Assembly: GCA_021234155.1 (NCBI GenBank)
Contig: JAJEKV010000002.1
Location: 32,851,645 to 32,915,644, forward strand
From: Isoetes taiwanensis
Taxonomy: Eukaryota; Streptophyta; Lycopodiopsida; Isoetales; Isoetaceae
Length of the DNA stretch: 64,000 nucleotides
Direction: 5' to 3'
Positions 23,449 through 35,429 of the stretch are shown here, piece after piece. A program made the translations under genes and the position numbers. Under the pieces are notes generated by a model. It was not told where the DNA came from, searched no databases, and saw only the letters and a list, made by a program, of their open reading frames with translations. Position 1 is the stretch's first letter. The number at the start of each line of letters is the position of its first letter.

Positions 23449-23692
23449 ACTGGGATTGTATCTTCAACAGATCATAGATATGTCCCCTATCACAGCATCG
23501 AAATGTAACCTAATATATCATTATTGTACAGTTTGTCAGCATGCCAAACTTTTCCCGTCAAAAACCCTTTGAAGGGAGAGTTTTTTAATCCTGGCAGTAA
23601 TATGCTTGATCTTCTCTTTGTTTGGGTCCCATAGACCAATTGATCTTCGTGGACAATAAAAATACATTCATTTAACCCCCAAAAAAAAAAAC
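23449..23692 (+). mobile_element. Short LINE 3'-end copy (SINE-like)
   Basis: About 240 bases, matching in reverse complement the piece at 52099-52350 from GACTGGGATTGTATCTTCAAC onward. It contains the LINE 3'-end signature: a CCGTC-AAAACCC...GGGAGAGTTTTTTAATCC hairpin, then GGGTCCCATAGACCAATTGA, then a GGACAATAAAAATAC tail and an A-run. It is a truncated or SINE-like copy that shares its 3' end with the full LINEs in this window. Confidence 0.7.
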
Positions 23693-23918
23693 CAACAAAA
23701 AGGCGCAACAGGAGGCTTGGGCAATTTTAGGCCTGGATTCAATTTGCATTTTATATCGGCTTCGCCGGAATAGAAAAATGGTTATTGGTGAGGCGATGGT
23801 TTGATGCAACGAGAAATCAAATATTCCCAGCCCTACAATTTCATAGATCAAGATCTAAAGCCTTAGGATAGGTCTATGTTAAATTTTAAGACACTTGGAT
23901 ATCCTAGGCTTTTAGAGA

Positions 23919-26900
23919 AGGAAGGAAGGAAGGAAGGAAGGAAGGAAGGTACTTTTATCGTCCACGGAGACCAATCGGTCTATGGGACCCAATACAAAAA
24001 CGCAGCAAGCGGATTACTGGCCGGATTAAAAAACCCTCGCCCCGAAGGGTTTTCGAGGGAAAAACCGCGGGCGCGAATCAGCCTGCCGACAAAACTATCC
24101 TAACATATAAAAAATGCAAAAACACCAAAATATATCTGATCATGCACCGCACCCGTAGTGCCTAATCGCCGGGCAGCCAAAGAGGGGCAAAGGTGACCTC
24201 GCAGTCCAAAGTACCTCCTCGAATGCGACTCCTGTGGCACGTGCCGACGGCGGTGTGTTCATCGGCAAATGCAAGGGCAAGTCCGGCCGTACTAAGGGAG
24301 CGTGATTCGCCCGGACCGATCAATTTGGGCAACTCGGAAAGTGTGAGACTCATCCTCAATGGAACCCGTTTGGCAAAGACCGACAGAGCCTATCTGGCGG
24401 GGCTCCCAATCCACTGCCCCCGCCTCGATCACGAAGATGGTGGGGACATGTCGAATGAATGGAGGCAATGAGTCCGCTTTTTTGGGCGGTTGGGAACGCG
24501 GTAGAGCTGTGGGCCCCGGGCTAACACGGGTTGATGTGCTCCTTATGTCGGCCATTTTGACTGCTCTAGAGCCAGGGGTCCCGAGCTTGCCAAGGAAACA
24601 AGCGTCTAGGTACTCCGCCAGGTCGCCACGATCGGCATTGTGCCCACTGCGACGATCGTGCTCGCGACATTCCATCTGGCGAACCAGCGATCTCTCTTAC
24701 CCCTCCAATAGGCCCTAAGCGGCTGCGGACCCATGGCCCACGGTGTAAGCCGGTCGCGGAGCCGAGCATCACCCATAGTAACCACTTTTACGAAAATAGG
24801 CGATGTGTCTATCAAGGGTCGCCGTGGGCGGCAAGAATCGATTTCATGCGGCCCGAGACCGATAGGGGTGAAGGTTTCACCCCAAGTGCCCGTGCTAAAA
24901 ATGCCTTACGCATCGCTCCAAGTCATTCCGTGTCGCCAAAGAGACGACCAGGGCCCCAAACCTCGACCCCATACGGAAGGGCCGGCTCGACCCGATGCGG
25001 AGCAGATGTGACCGGGATGGCCCCAATCATAGAGCTCGCCACGGTATTTGTTGTTACGCATGGCATAAAGCTTTCGGCCTGGCATCACCCAGAAGCGGAT
25101 AGGCGCCCCCAGCAGAGAGGAGGAGGGGAACTTGTAGGTGGGCGTGACGTCCACAGCTCGCCCCCCGATATGTGAGTGCGAGGAGGCATGGGGTGACGTG
25201 AAGAGGATATGAGAACCACCCGGTCTTGGCGGATTGACGCCGCATGTCGTAGCGACAAAATGTGTCTAGGGCATCCGGTGAGACTACATAGCTTCGGGGT
25301 GTGGGCCGGCAGCCAACATCGCCCCGCGATAGATGAGCCGGGCGGATGACCTGGTGCAAAAAGCTGTATGCCATCCCCCCATGCTTTCGATGAGCGGGGC
25401 TCTAACCCGATCAATGTAGAGGCCAAAAGTGTTGGCAAGAGGGGGCAACCTGGGACCCGGGAATTACTTGGTGAATGCTTGGCCCGTCGGTGCATCCCGC
25501 CAAAACAACTCTCATACAACTTTGTATATGGCATTCGGACAAAAGCGGGAGCCCAGGGGCTGACTTGATCTAGCCCTGACTTTTCAGGGGGCAGTATCAA
25601 AAGCCGCCAGCGAAGTCCACAAAGCGACAATACAAGTCCTGCCGATGATTAAATTTTGTCTTCAATCGTGCCCGCGGTGTAAAGATATGGTCAATCGTTG
25701 AGTGGCGGGGTCTAAAAGCCCCGCCTGTGTGAGGGCTCGCACATCTCGCCGCCTCACCCGGCCGGTCAAGCTTCTTTGCTCGAGAATGCCGATAACAGTT
25801 TGGCAAATCTTGGCCCGACCATGATCGTCCGTAATTGGCGGACGGTGTGGGTCACCCGCCTTTGTGAATGGGAACAACCCCGCTTGTGGTCCATTGTCGG
25901 GGAGACCTTCCCGCAATGCTCGTTGAACGGGGTAGTGAGGACCCGGCACAAGCTGCTGCCCCGCCCATTTGAGTAACTTCGGCGCATACCATCGAGGTCA
26001 CCGCCTTCCCATTAGCCCGGCCGTTGCAGGGCCCTCCTCAACATCCTCGGCCCACGAGAACCAATGGGGGGCCATCCGTGGGGGTATATGCACGCGCCCC
26101 CTGGCGGGTCATAGAGCCTTTGCAAGTTTCGTTCCCATTGCCGGTGTGATGTCCCCAGAGGGTCGGGCTGGCCTTCAAGCACTCTGCGCCAAAAGGTTCG
26201 AGGATGAGTGTCCAAGCAGGCGAACATCTCCCCCCGATGCACGTAAGGTACCGCGCCTTTGTCCCGGATGGGCGCGATGCGCGGTGGTGGCCTCGCAAGC
26301 GGGTACTGGATCCGAATGTGACGGAGCTGCCGCTATGCGTTCTTTACACTCCGCATCAAACCATCGGATTACGCTGAATGTTGCCGACCGGCGGCGACGC
26401 GGGGAGGGGAGGGGGGAGGTCTACCAAAGCACCGTCCGGCCGCATCCCGTAATAGCGAAGTCGGTGGTGCTGTCTGCTGCTCTAGTGTGGAGGTCCGCGA
26501 GAATTATGCGGGAGGGCGCCCATGAGCATCTCGGCGTAGTCCTCGCACTCGCTCATAATCTAGTCTCAACCGAGGACGGGCGAGGGGGCTGACATAGTGG
26601 GGGTTCCCGCGGCTTGCCAAACCAGGTCCAAATAAAGTGGGAGGTGATCCGAGTCGACCTCCTCATCCCGTATCTGTGCCCACAGGAAACGATCGATGAG
26701 ATGCATATCTTGGCGCAACTTCTGAGCACATAGTCCACCACACTAGACCCTCCCCCGATTGTCGCATCGCATGTGCACTTGCGAGAATCGGGCCACCGTG
26801 AAAGGCCATTGCAAATTATCAAGTCAAAAATGCCACATAGCGAGGAGCAACATGTCCCAAAGCGAGTGGCGTGGGCTGTCATCCGACCCTCGTGGGCGGG

Positions 26901-27410
26901 TTGCTTCAAGGGCGTAGGCTGCAGGACATCGTCGCCGAGGGGTCAAGTCGCATGGGCTGCTCTACTCTGTCCGTGCATTGAAATCTCCAAGAAGGACGAC
27001 CCTACCCAATTCTTTGGTATGCTAGCGTATGTCATCATATAGATCGACATAAGGGTCCATCCTATCCGCGATCGGGGTGGTCTGCGATAGAAGGTCTTTG
27101 TCTGCGTGAGGGAAATAACAAGCGCCGCCGAAAAAAGAGGGTTGCCCGGTATTATGCACGAACCCACAAGTACCGGTTGTGTGCATGCTACATACGGAGG
27201 GTAACCGAATGTGCCAAGGTTGTCCGGTAGTAGCAAGCCACTCCACCATGACCCCTCTGTCCTGTACAGGTATTGAAGACCGAGAAATGTTGGTAACCCG
27301 GCAGATCAGGTAGCCTGTGCCGAAGGCAACACTCAAGGTTACGTTGTTGCGCTAAAAAATTGTAAATTGATGTCCGAGCAAAATAATTGTCGTTGGGTGC
27401 TCCATACACA
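23919..27410 (-). mobile_element. LINE copy (same family as 55.7-60.9 kb), GC-rich, decayed
   Basis: Read on the minus strand this is a nearly complete ORF2 region of the LINE family also found at 55.74-60.89 kb. It contains an endonuclease region (GYQHFSVFNTCT, ACYFPHADKD, PYVDLYDDI) between about 27400 and 26550, an RT region (STIDHIF, DLYCRFVDFA) near 25600-25760, and the C-terminal region (TPTYKFPS, YAMRNNKYRGELYDWGH) near 24900-25150. The 3' end carries the family hairpin, GGTCTCCGTGGACGATAAAA and a (TTCC)n tail at 23919-23949. The sequence is markedly GC-rich compared with its neighbours, and stops and frameshifts break every domain. Confidence 0.85.
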
Positions 27411-28842
27411 AATATGCACTGGGAACAGGTCGGCCCGGCTCAATCCTTCAGAAAATTCCAAGGAAAACTCCATGAAAATTTTGTTTTGGGATAACGAATT
27501 TGCTGAACATAATTGCCATTTTGCATAGACTGCCATCCTAGAACCTCTTTGGGAGACAATTTGAGATGCGTTTTTAATCTCTGAGCAGTAAAAAAAATCA
27601 AGTTCGGCTTGCTTTGATTCAGTCTGTTTTACTGAAGCATTCAAACTATTACTTCATGCAGCTATTGCTCTATGCGTTTCACTCGGATTTGTATGAAATC
27701 TTACTTCGTTCTTGCAGGTAAATTTGTGGGCTATTGCAACATTATTTATATCTGTAAGATAGTGCCCATTTTCCTTTATTCTAATTGAAGAAGTGTGCTT
27801 CAGTTAGTCAGCTTCAGCCTTAAATTGATGGGTGGAGCTGCATGCTGTGTTGCAAATCCGGCCCCAGCTGTGTAAACGCAAAGATGCAGATATCTTGAAG
27901 GCCCAGATATGGCAGAAGAGATCCACGCATCTCAAATCATGTGCCTCTGCCATTCGAAATTGGGCCTAATAAGATGGAACCCTATTGATGCCATGGATAG
28001 ACTATTCTAGAAAGAACAGAGCAATTCTAAATCATGCTGCCGGAATAAATGGACTGATGCCTAGCATGTGTCATTTGCATTCTAGAAAATTCCTTGCTAT
28101 GCCCAATCAAAAGAGCAAATCAGATCTAAAAACGCCAGAATGAAACAAACGCCACAATCAATGATGCCTCACAGCTATTGGTGCAGAGATTTATGTTTGG
28201 GTCACAGATTTAGTGTTCTGGGTTCAGAGATTTAGATTTTAAATAAATCTATTGTTGCAAAGAGCTGGAAAGTATCTGCCAATTCTACACAGCCTGTAAA
28301 TGGGCTTGAAGAGCCTGTAAATGGGCACGATTTAGAAAAAGGAGATTGAATTTGGTCAGCAACTAAGAATTTTTCCTCTCACTAGCAAACAGAAGCGGGA
28401 CACAACACGTGATATTAAAGTCTGAATTATCCTCTGGATCTGTTGCTTAGAAAGCAGTCCATCAGGTTTACGCCACTTCCATAAAGTTTAATTTTCCTTC
28501 TGTTAAATCTGGGTAGCCTTGAATTATATTTTGTTGCTAGAAGTTTATCTGAGATTTTACGAATTCGATGTCCGAGGCTTCAATAACTTGCTTGAATCAG
28601 ATTATTACGGCCACTTTCAAAAATGCATGGCCTGCACCAGGGCTTCAATTACCATAGCTAGAACTCTTATCTGAATAACCAGGATTTAATCCAAAATTCT
28701 TATCTGAATAACCAGGATTTAATCCAAAGCTGTGCTCTGTCAGAAGACGGATTTCGACCTTATGTCGTTACCTTGCTGGTGGGCACGGAGATTCTGCAAG
28801 AAGCACAGTAAAAACCAAGAATACATCTAGCCAAATTTCACC
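27411..28842. other. No gene seen
   Basis: No coding region is supported. A short direct repeat (CTTATCTGAATAACCAGGAT) lies at about 28667 and 28698. The segment ends at the left border of the 792-bp duplicated unit. Confidence 0.4.
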
Positions 28843-29634
28843 GACCCTTTGCAAAACAAATGCTATACAAAGGAGTCTGCCTCTACCCAGATATTTTCCC
28901 ACCAGACATATGTAAGCAACTTGCGAAGCTACATTCCCAGGTGAGTCTGAGATTTCAGAGTTCACAAAGGTCATGCTTTGTGTTTGTGTCTGAGTTAAGC
29001 TAAAGCTCAGCCCCTTTTATGATGTGGGCGATGGGTTTACCGGCAGCAATCATGAGCAGGATGGCGCAATTGCTCGGGTTGAGAAAGAGAAACGTTTGCG
29101 GCGGCCTTGGCCGCCGCGATAAGTTTCGTGTAAAACATAATGTATATATAATGTGCATATATTACCCTAGGACCTCTAGATATATCGTGCAATTGTAATT
29201 TTAGATTCTTCTAAGACATCATAGCATGTTGTATTGCCATAGAGGGATACATATCGTGTTATCTTTCAATAAAAGTTGAAAGATCTGGGACAGTTGTAAT
29301 TTCTTGTGAGACGTCATAGCATGTTGTATTGCCACAGAGGGAAGGCACATTTACATGGTATTACTGGGACAGTTGTAATTTCTTATGAGACGTCATAGCA
29401 TGTTGTATTGCCACATGTTGTATTGCCACAGATGGAAGGCACATTTACATGGTATTATCTAATTCCAGAAGGTGGTCAGCATGGACGATACTCGTCTCCC
29501 TCACCTTTCTTACACTATGGCAATGGGGCCTCAATGCTTAAAAGCCTGCTGGCGGGAAAAGAGAGCTTAGTAGCTGGCCAGATGGAATGTGCAGGAGCAC
29601 AGATGCGTCCAAGTGCAAACGGAGGCAGATCACC
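28843..29634 (+). repeat. 792-bp unit A, duplicated at 34638-35429
   Basis: This block recurs with the same length (792 bases) and only a few substitutions directly before the second LTR at 35430. It contains about three tandem copies of a 78-base unit (29190-29457, with GTCATAGCATGTTGTATTGCC). From 29467 it contains the 5'-truncated start of a LINE (CCAGAAGGTGGT, as at 60091). The unit ends in AGATCACC, where TCACC is the target duplication of the LTR element. It is therefore flanking target DNA, not retrotransposon body. Confidence 0.85.
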
Positions 29635-31275
29635 TGTGACGTTCCAGAGGAATATACGCTATATACACGTATATTCCTGGACCCGTCACCATACAAGTCT
29701 ACCTGAGTAGCCTTGTATGCATTGGGAAGTGGCAAGGGGTGCACATCTAAGTTAATTGTTTAACTTAGATAACCTTAGGATAAGACCCATTTCCACATGG
29801 CCTTATCCTATTGGGCAACCGCCACACGGTCTCATCCTAGTGGTGCCACGTGGCATCCCATGTGGACCCACACCTATATTAGCTCTAACCCTAACCCTAG
29901 ACCTTTTTTCCCTGACCTAGCACCTAAACCCTCATCCACGCGCCCGAAACTCCGTTTCGAGCATCGTTCGTCGTAGCCTAGCCTGGAGCAGCAGCCCCTG
30001 GAAGGTGTGTATGATCGTAGAGGGAGCAAGTCTTCGAGCCACGTCAAGGAGCATGGAGGCGCCGGGGATGGGGAGGAAGCTTACGGAGGAGGTAGGTTGA
30101 GTAGAGTCCATGTTAGTTCATCCGGGAGTTAGCACTCCCGGATGGGTTAGTATTTCAGTAGCTAGAGTAGAGCCACCCTAGATCCTTTGTTGAACATCTT
30201 GAACCCTAATCAATGAACCCTAACTAATAGTTAGATATGTATGATTAGGTTAAGATGTTCATATGATATTGTTCATGATGATTATGGGATTATGGTTGAT
30301 CATGTTTGTTCCTCTTGTGTTGGGAAGGGGGTAGAGACCTAGGGCCATATGTAGTATGTTCCTAGTATAGATCCTTTAGTTCCTATTAAATTGCGGCTTT
30401 GTGCATAGGAACCCACCGGGCTATGGAGGCTATGATGTGACTCAAAGACTACATAATGGGGCTAGAGGCAATATGGAGGGAGGATCCCTGCCGAGTGGGG
30501 CTACTGGGGGATCCCATAGTGGGCTAGGCTTATGGCGGTCACTTGTGTGGGCGGGCATGGGTCCGACACCTCAGGGGCGAAGGTGTTGCCCCCGCCTCTC
30601 AAGAGTTGCAAGTGTCGGCTTGGCTCTTGTTTTGGGGGTTCGGTCAGTGCAATCGTGTGTCGCCACGATTCTCTAGCCGCCCGTAGAGCCTCTAGACCCA
30701 GGGAAGGGGAGATGCAACCCTTCCTACCTCGGCGGACCAGGGGAGATGCAACACGGAGTAGTCCCGATGGGTGATGCCATGGGATTGCGTATCAGGAAGG
30801 TTAGAGTCATGCCGAGCCCGATCTAGCCCATCTGCAAAGTATGCCGCAGGGAGGGGCGGATGGAGTGGTCAACCCTAGCCATTGTCTTATGCCAGCCCCC
30901 GCCATTGTTATGACTTTTCGCGCTCTACCTTGAGGCCTATCCAGTCGGTCGACTTCCTTGTGTGTCAGAACCACGGGTAGGAGCTCTCACGTTTTATGGT
31001 ATGTGGCTATGTTCTTTGCACCTTTGGATATGTGATGGACTACCCTTCGAGGTAGTATTTGTATTGTTGATGCTAGTTCTGACATGTTTATCGCTTCCGC
31101 TGTTATAGGAGCCCATAGGGGAAGGGCGCGCCAAGACACCTTCGTGTCCCCTCCCCGCACTAGGGCCACCCTAGAGTGCGGGGTAGACGGAGGGCCTGTG
31201 CGGCTGTTGAGCCGGATGGGGGATTTCCTGCCGAGTGTACGGCCGAGCGCCGTATATTTAGCAGGGAGCGTCACA
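29635..31275 (+). repeat. 5' LTR (LTR1), intact
   Basis: Begins TGTGACGTTCC and ends GGAGCGTCACA. It serves as the empty-site reference for the DNA transposon, because GGCAAGGGGTGCAC at about 29730 is uninterrupted. Differences from LTR2 are small indels and substitutions concentrated between about 29930 and 30990; the first 95 and last 290 bases are nearly identical. Confidence 0.9.
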
Positions 31276-31276
31276 A

Positions 31277-31288
31277 TGGTATCAGAGC
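31277..31288 (+). other. Primer-binding site, tRNA-iMet type
   Basis: TGGTATCAGAGC follows LTR1 after one spacer base. It is complementary to the 3' end of plant initiator tRNA-Met, so it primes minus-strand DNA synthesis. Confidence 0.95.
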
Positions 31289-31825
31289 CATGTTCTTGGT
31301 TGACCAGGAACTAGCACTGACCATAACCTTGAAAGTAGTCTAACAAGCTTATAGGGGTGTGAAATAAGAATTTCCACCATCGAACCTCGAAAATAAGGGA
31401 AACATTTTTCTCTTAGGTAGTGGGTCCGAAATTAGCTTAAGTGTTAGAAGAAGAAAGGAATCAGTCGAATTCATGTACCTGCATCAAATTTCACATAAAA
31501 TGGGTCGAAGAATCATGCCAATCGGAGACCCGAGTGAAAAATGGCGCGAATCCATAATTAGCACATCAAACCATTAGGAAATTTGGAAATTCTAAGTATA
31601 ATACAAAACTAATACAAAGTTAATATATACATTAATAATTAAATAATTACTAAATATGGTGTAATTAATAAGGGAGGCCATAATAAATAGGGGTAATTAT
31701 GGTGGGAGAATATTCCTAGGGACCCTCCTTTTTAAATATCTGACACCTCATTCTCTCTCTCCAACCCTTCACCTTCACCTCTCTCTTGATCAGCCTTACG
31801 TCACCCATTTCTTGAACCACAAGAC

Positions 31826-32963
31826 ATGGCACGCACCAAACAAACAGCTAGGAAGTTTGGCGAGCGACCCACCCTCTCGATGGCCCAGGTAGCAGCGGGA
31901 CGCCACACGAAGAAGATCCCGGAGCACCTTCGACCCAAGAAGGGGGAAGAGGAGCTTCCCACCAGCAGCAGCAGCAGCGACCAGAGCTTCCATGATGCCG
32001 AGGAGAGCCCCAGCAGCAGCTCGTCATCAGGAGGCACGCAAAGAACGGACGAGTCCCGCCACTTCGGGGCCTCGGACACCGAGGTGGAAGAGCAGGTCGA
32101 AGAACAGGTGGAGGAGCAGCACCAGCACCAGACCGAAGAAGCGGGCCCTTCAGTGCCTAAGAAGAAGGGCAAGGAAAAAGTTGCGGAGTGGCCGGAAGAG
32201 AAGGCTGCTAGGAAGAAGAGGGAGCGCGAGCGGGAGCTCAGGCGGCAGGAAAGAAGGACGAAGAGGAAGAACGACGAGCCTCGCAGGACCGTCGTCATAG
32301 AAGAGCCTCCCCAGCGCCAACATGAGGAGGTGGAGGAAGAAGAAGAGGAAGGGGACACTGAAGCCGTCGGAGAAGCTTCAAACCCCGATGCGAGGCCACC
32401 CTACCCGAAGTGGCCAGAGCCACCAAAGGTGGTGAAGAAGCAGAAGGTAGGGGAACGGGCATTCGCGCTCCGGCAGGATCGCGAATTCAAGCGAAAAATG
32501 GCGGCATACAAGGAGTACCTCCGTCGTTGGACGAGGTACAACGATTGGTATTGCCCGCCAAGAGGTGTAATGCGGCCGTGGAGGGCGGCAGGCCGAAGAA
32601 AAATCAGCCGAAGCCACCCCCACCTAGACCGGAAAAACCCAAAAGGGTTCACCACGGGCCGAACAGCGGCCGCGGTAACAGTGTGTACGCCCGGGTGTTT
32701 AGGGAGATCAAGCACTTCCAAATGTGCACAAATCTCCTCATAAGGAAGGCCCCCTCGCGCCTCCTTAGGGAAGTCATCAGGAGTTCGGACCGATTATAGG
32801 ATCACTCCTCTAACGCCCGGGCCCCGCAAGAGGTCACTGAAGCGAGCTGGTGCAGCTCTTTGAGGAAGGAAATCTTGCCATCCATGCTAAGAGAGTCACC
32901 CTTATGCCAAAGGACATTCACTTAGCACGGAGGAGGAAGCAGGGGAGAGGCCCTAGGCCCTAA
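31826..32963 (+). pseudogene. Histone H3 tail-insert-fold fusion ORF, frameshifted
   Basis: The start codon at 31826 has a good context (GACATGG). Residues 1-10 are MARTKQTARK, identical to histone H3 with its Met, including K4, R8 and K9; Ser10 is replaced by Phe. About 250 charged residues follow: Ser-rich and acidic runs (EEQVEEQVEEQ), KKKGKEKV, an Arg/Glu/Lys helix (RKKRERERELRRQERR) and poly-Glu. After a frame change at about 32555, PKPPPPRPEKPKR leads into an H3 alpha-N/alpha-1 region (FREIKHFQ, TNLLIRKAP, RLLREV). A stop and two more frame changes lie at about 32790-32843. The last frame reads [29 protein letters not shown] and ends RGPRP at a stop at 32961. Canonical H3 ends with [25 protein letters not shown]. 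Whole length would be about 380 residues against 135 for H3. It sits 550 bases after LTR1, in the place where gag is expected. Frame breaks mean this copy is dead, or the assembly has indels. Confidence 0.88.
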
Positions 32964-33657
32964 TTTTGTAAATTTTGTTAGAAAGTTTAAATTTTCATGT
33001 ACTATGTTTTTCTTATTAATATAAAAGTATTTCCCCCTGTAATTAGAAAAATATTGTATGCTTGAAATTTAGGAAATAGAACCCAATTGTAGTAGAATTC
33101 TTTTATAGCACCCTCGAAATATCCTAGAAATCATGACTACAACAAAATTTTGGCAAAAAAATCATCAAAAAGCAAAATTTGGCCCAACCGGGTGAGACCG
33201 CGCCAAACGCGTCTGCGTTCGCGACGCGGAGGCCATCCGCGCGGACTCACCCGACTGCCCCCAAAAACATGCTTTTAGATGTCAGTTTTGCTCAAAATAA
33301 GTTGCTAGTTAGCTTAGAATCGGCCCAATTAGCCATGTTAGCATTTGAAATTCCCAAAAATGACCAAAAAATTGGCCCAAAATAGGCCAACCGGGTGAGA
33401 CCTTAAACGCAAGTCGTCTGCGGGCATGACCTTGAGGCCATCCGCTTTGGACTCACCCGTGTCAGCCCATTTTTGACCCAAATTAGCCAAATTCGACCAA
33501 ACAAACTGTCATGTAGTGTTGCTTGCTTTGCTTTGCTTAGACTTGCACTTCATGGTAGCTCGATTGGACACCCGAGCCGTAGAACCAAGGTCTTCCCCAT
33601 CTAGGAACCTTTTTTACACGAATCCCGAGGTCAACCATAGTCTATAAAAGGGCCTCA
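32964..33657 (+). repeat. Spacer with a degenerate direct repeat
   Basis: Non-coding spacer of the retrotransposon interior. A phrase CCAACCGGGTGAGACC...GAGGCCATCCGC...GGACTCACCCG occurs at 33183-33252 and again, diverged, at 33388-33460. It may be structural or regulatory; no function can be assigned. Confidence 0.5.
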
Positions 33658-33757
33658 TTTGTCATTTTTCCTTCCACAGGCTGCTCCCAGACCACTTAGG
33701 CGATTTTCTAACTCCCACCGATCCTTGCAAGCCATTTTCTGCACCCTTCCTTGCTCA

Positions 33758-34572
33758 ATGGCGCCCAGCAACTTTGAGAGATGGTACAATGCTGCAAGCC
33801 ATATCCATCAGCTCCCTGCTGACCAAGCCTTCTCTGTGTTTGACCACTTGTTTGATCTTCATGCAACTCTGTCTAGAACACCATACTATACAGATATCAT
33901 GTGCCAATATGACCAACAGGTCCTACCTTGGGAAGTTAGACTACCCCCTAGGGGAGGGAATTGGGTTTCTCTTGAGACACTCACCCAAGCCTTAGGTCGA
34001 GAGATGGCAGGATCCAAAGGCAAGAAGCAGCTATGGGATAGGACTAGGACCATGCCGGATTACATGACTGCGGACATAATAGGCATAGGTACCTTTCATC
34101 TCGCATGACCCTTGCCCTCTTCATGCATTATAAGTCAATCAACAAAGTAGGGGAACCTTCCGTTCAGCCCTTAGACTTAGCTCCACTTGATACCCGTAGG
34201 GCCCGGGATCAAATCCACGAATATAGAGTCCTCGCCTCACGAATACTATGGCACGACGCTTGGGCACCATCTCCGCAGATCCATGAAGACTACGAGCGAG
34301 CTAGGGGAGCAAAACCCAGTGGGAGAGCAGAGAGGCGACAAAGAATGCAGAGGTACATGTCGAGGCATGACGACGACATCGGAAGAGCCACCGAGCCACC
34401 CGGCCGGCATCCGACTCTGTCATCGCCGATAGTCATCGGCGGAGAGGAGTACATTCTAGCAAGTGACATCCTCAACTTGTCATACTGCCAGGAACATGGA
34501 CTTCGAATCGACGACCTTCTAGGCATGATAGCACATGGGAAAAGCACGGACCTCATCGACTATTCATACTAG
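33758..34572 (+). pseudogene. Second retrotransposon ORF, unknown family
   Basis: Two overlapping frames form one likely broken protein. The first, 33758-34108, starts MAPSNFERWYNAASHIHQLP and has many aromatic and acidic residues (FDHLFDLHATL, LPWEVRLPPRGGNW). The second, 34105-34572, contains DTRRARDQIHEYR, ERRQRMQRYMSRHDDD and ends DLIDYSY. I recognise no zinc knuckle, protease, integrase or RT motif and no histone similarity. Position after the H3-like ORF, before the 3' LTR, suggests an element-encoded protein such as a gag-like or accessory protein. The frame break is at about 34100. Confidence 0.45.
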
Positions 34573-34637
34573 GAGATTCCAAGGGAGCTGGCGGAGAGAC
34601 ATTCTTATGCTGGGTCAGACAATGTCTGACAATGTCT

Positions 34638-35429
34638 GACCCTTTGCAAAACAAATGCTATACAAAGGAGTCTGCCTCTACCCAGATATTTTCCCACCAG
34701 ACATATGTAAGCAACTTGCGAAGCTACATTCCCAGGTGAGTCTGAGATTTCAGAGTTCACAAAGGTCATGCTTTGTGTTTGTGTCTGAGTTAAGCTAAAG
34801 CTCAGCCCCTTTTATGATGTGGGCGATGGGTTTACCGGCAGCAATCATGAGCAGGATGGCGCAATTGCTCGGGTTGAGAAAGAGAAACGTTTGCGGCGGC
34901 CTTGGCCGCCGCGATAAGTTTCGTGTAAAACATAATGTATATATAATGTGCATATATTACCCTAGGACCTCTAGATATATCGTGCAATTGTAATTTTAGA
35001 TTCTTCTAAGACATCATAGCATGTTGTATTGCCATAGAGGGATACATATCGTGTTATCTTTCAATAAAAGTTGAAAGATCTGGGACAGTTGTAATTTCTT
35101 GTGAGACGTCATAGCATGTTGTATTGCCACAGAGGGAAGGCACATTTACATGGTATTACTGGGACAGTTGTAATTTCTTATGAGACGTCATAGCATGTTG
35201 TATTGCCACATGTTGTATTGCCACAGATGGAAGGCACATTTACATGGTATTATCTAATTCCAGAAGGTGGTCAGCATGGACGATACTCGTCTCCCTCACC
35301 TTTCTTACACTATGGCAATGGGGCCTCAATGCATAAAAGCCTGCTGGCGGGAAAAGAGAGCTCAGTAGCTGGCCAGATGGAATGTGCAGGAGCACAGATG
35401 CGTCCAAGTGCAAACGGAGGCAGATCACC
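34638..35429 (+). repeat. Unit A copy 2, before the 3' LTR
   Basis: Same 792 bases as 28843-29634, with few substitutions and no length change. It starts at GACCCTTTGC, a microhomology with the left copy. A palindrome lies at the join (34615-34643: GGGTCAGACA ... TGTCTGACCC). It ends in the target-site pentamer before LTR2. It replaces the 3' end of the retrotransposon interior, so a duplication or unequal exchange between chromatids is implied. Confidence 0.85.

Noticed and set aside
28843-29634. Unit A as the 5' start of a longer LTR
   Set aside because: The TCACC duplication and LINE homology on both sides place the LTR start at TGTGACG (29635), so unit A is flanking DNA.
31801-32358. 185-residue minus-strand ORF over the H3-like gene
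   Set aside because: Ser/Leu-rich shadow of the Glu/Lys-rich plus-strand ORF; no motif of its own.
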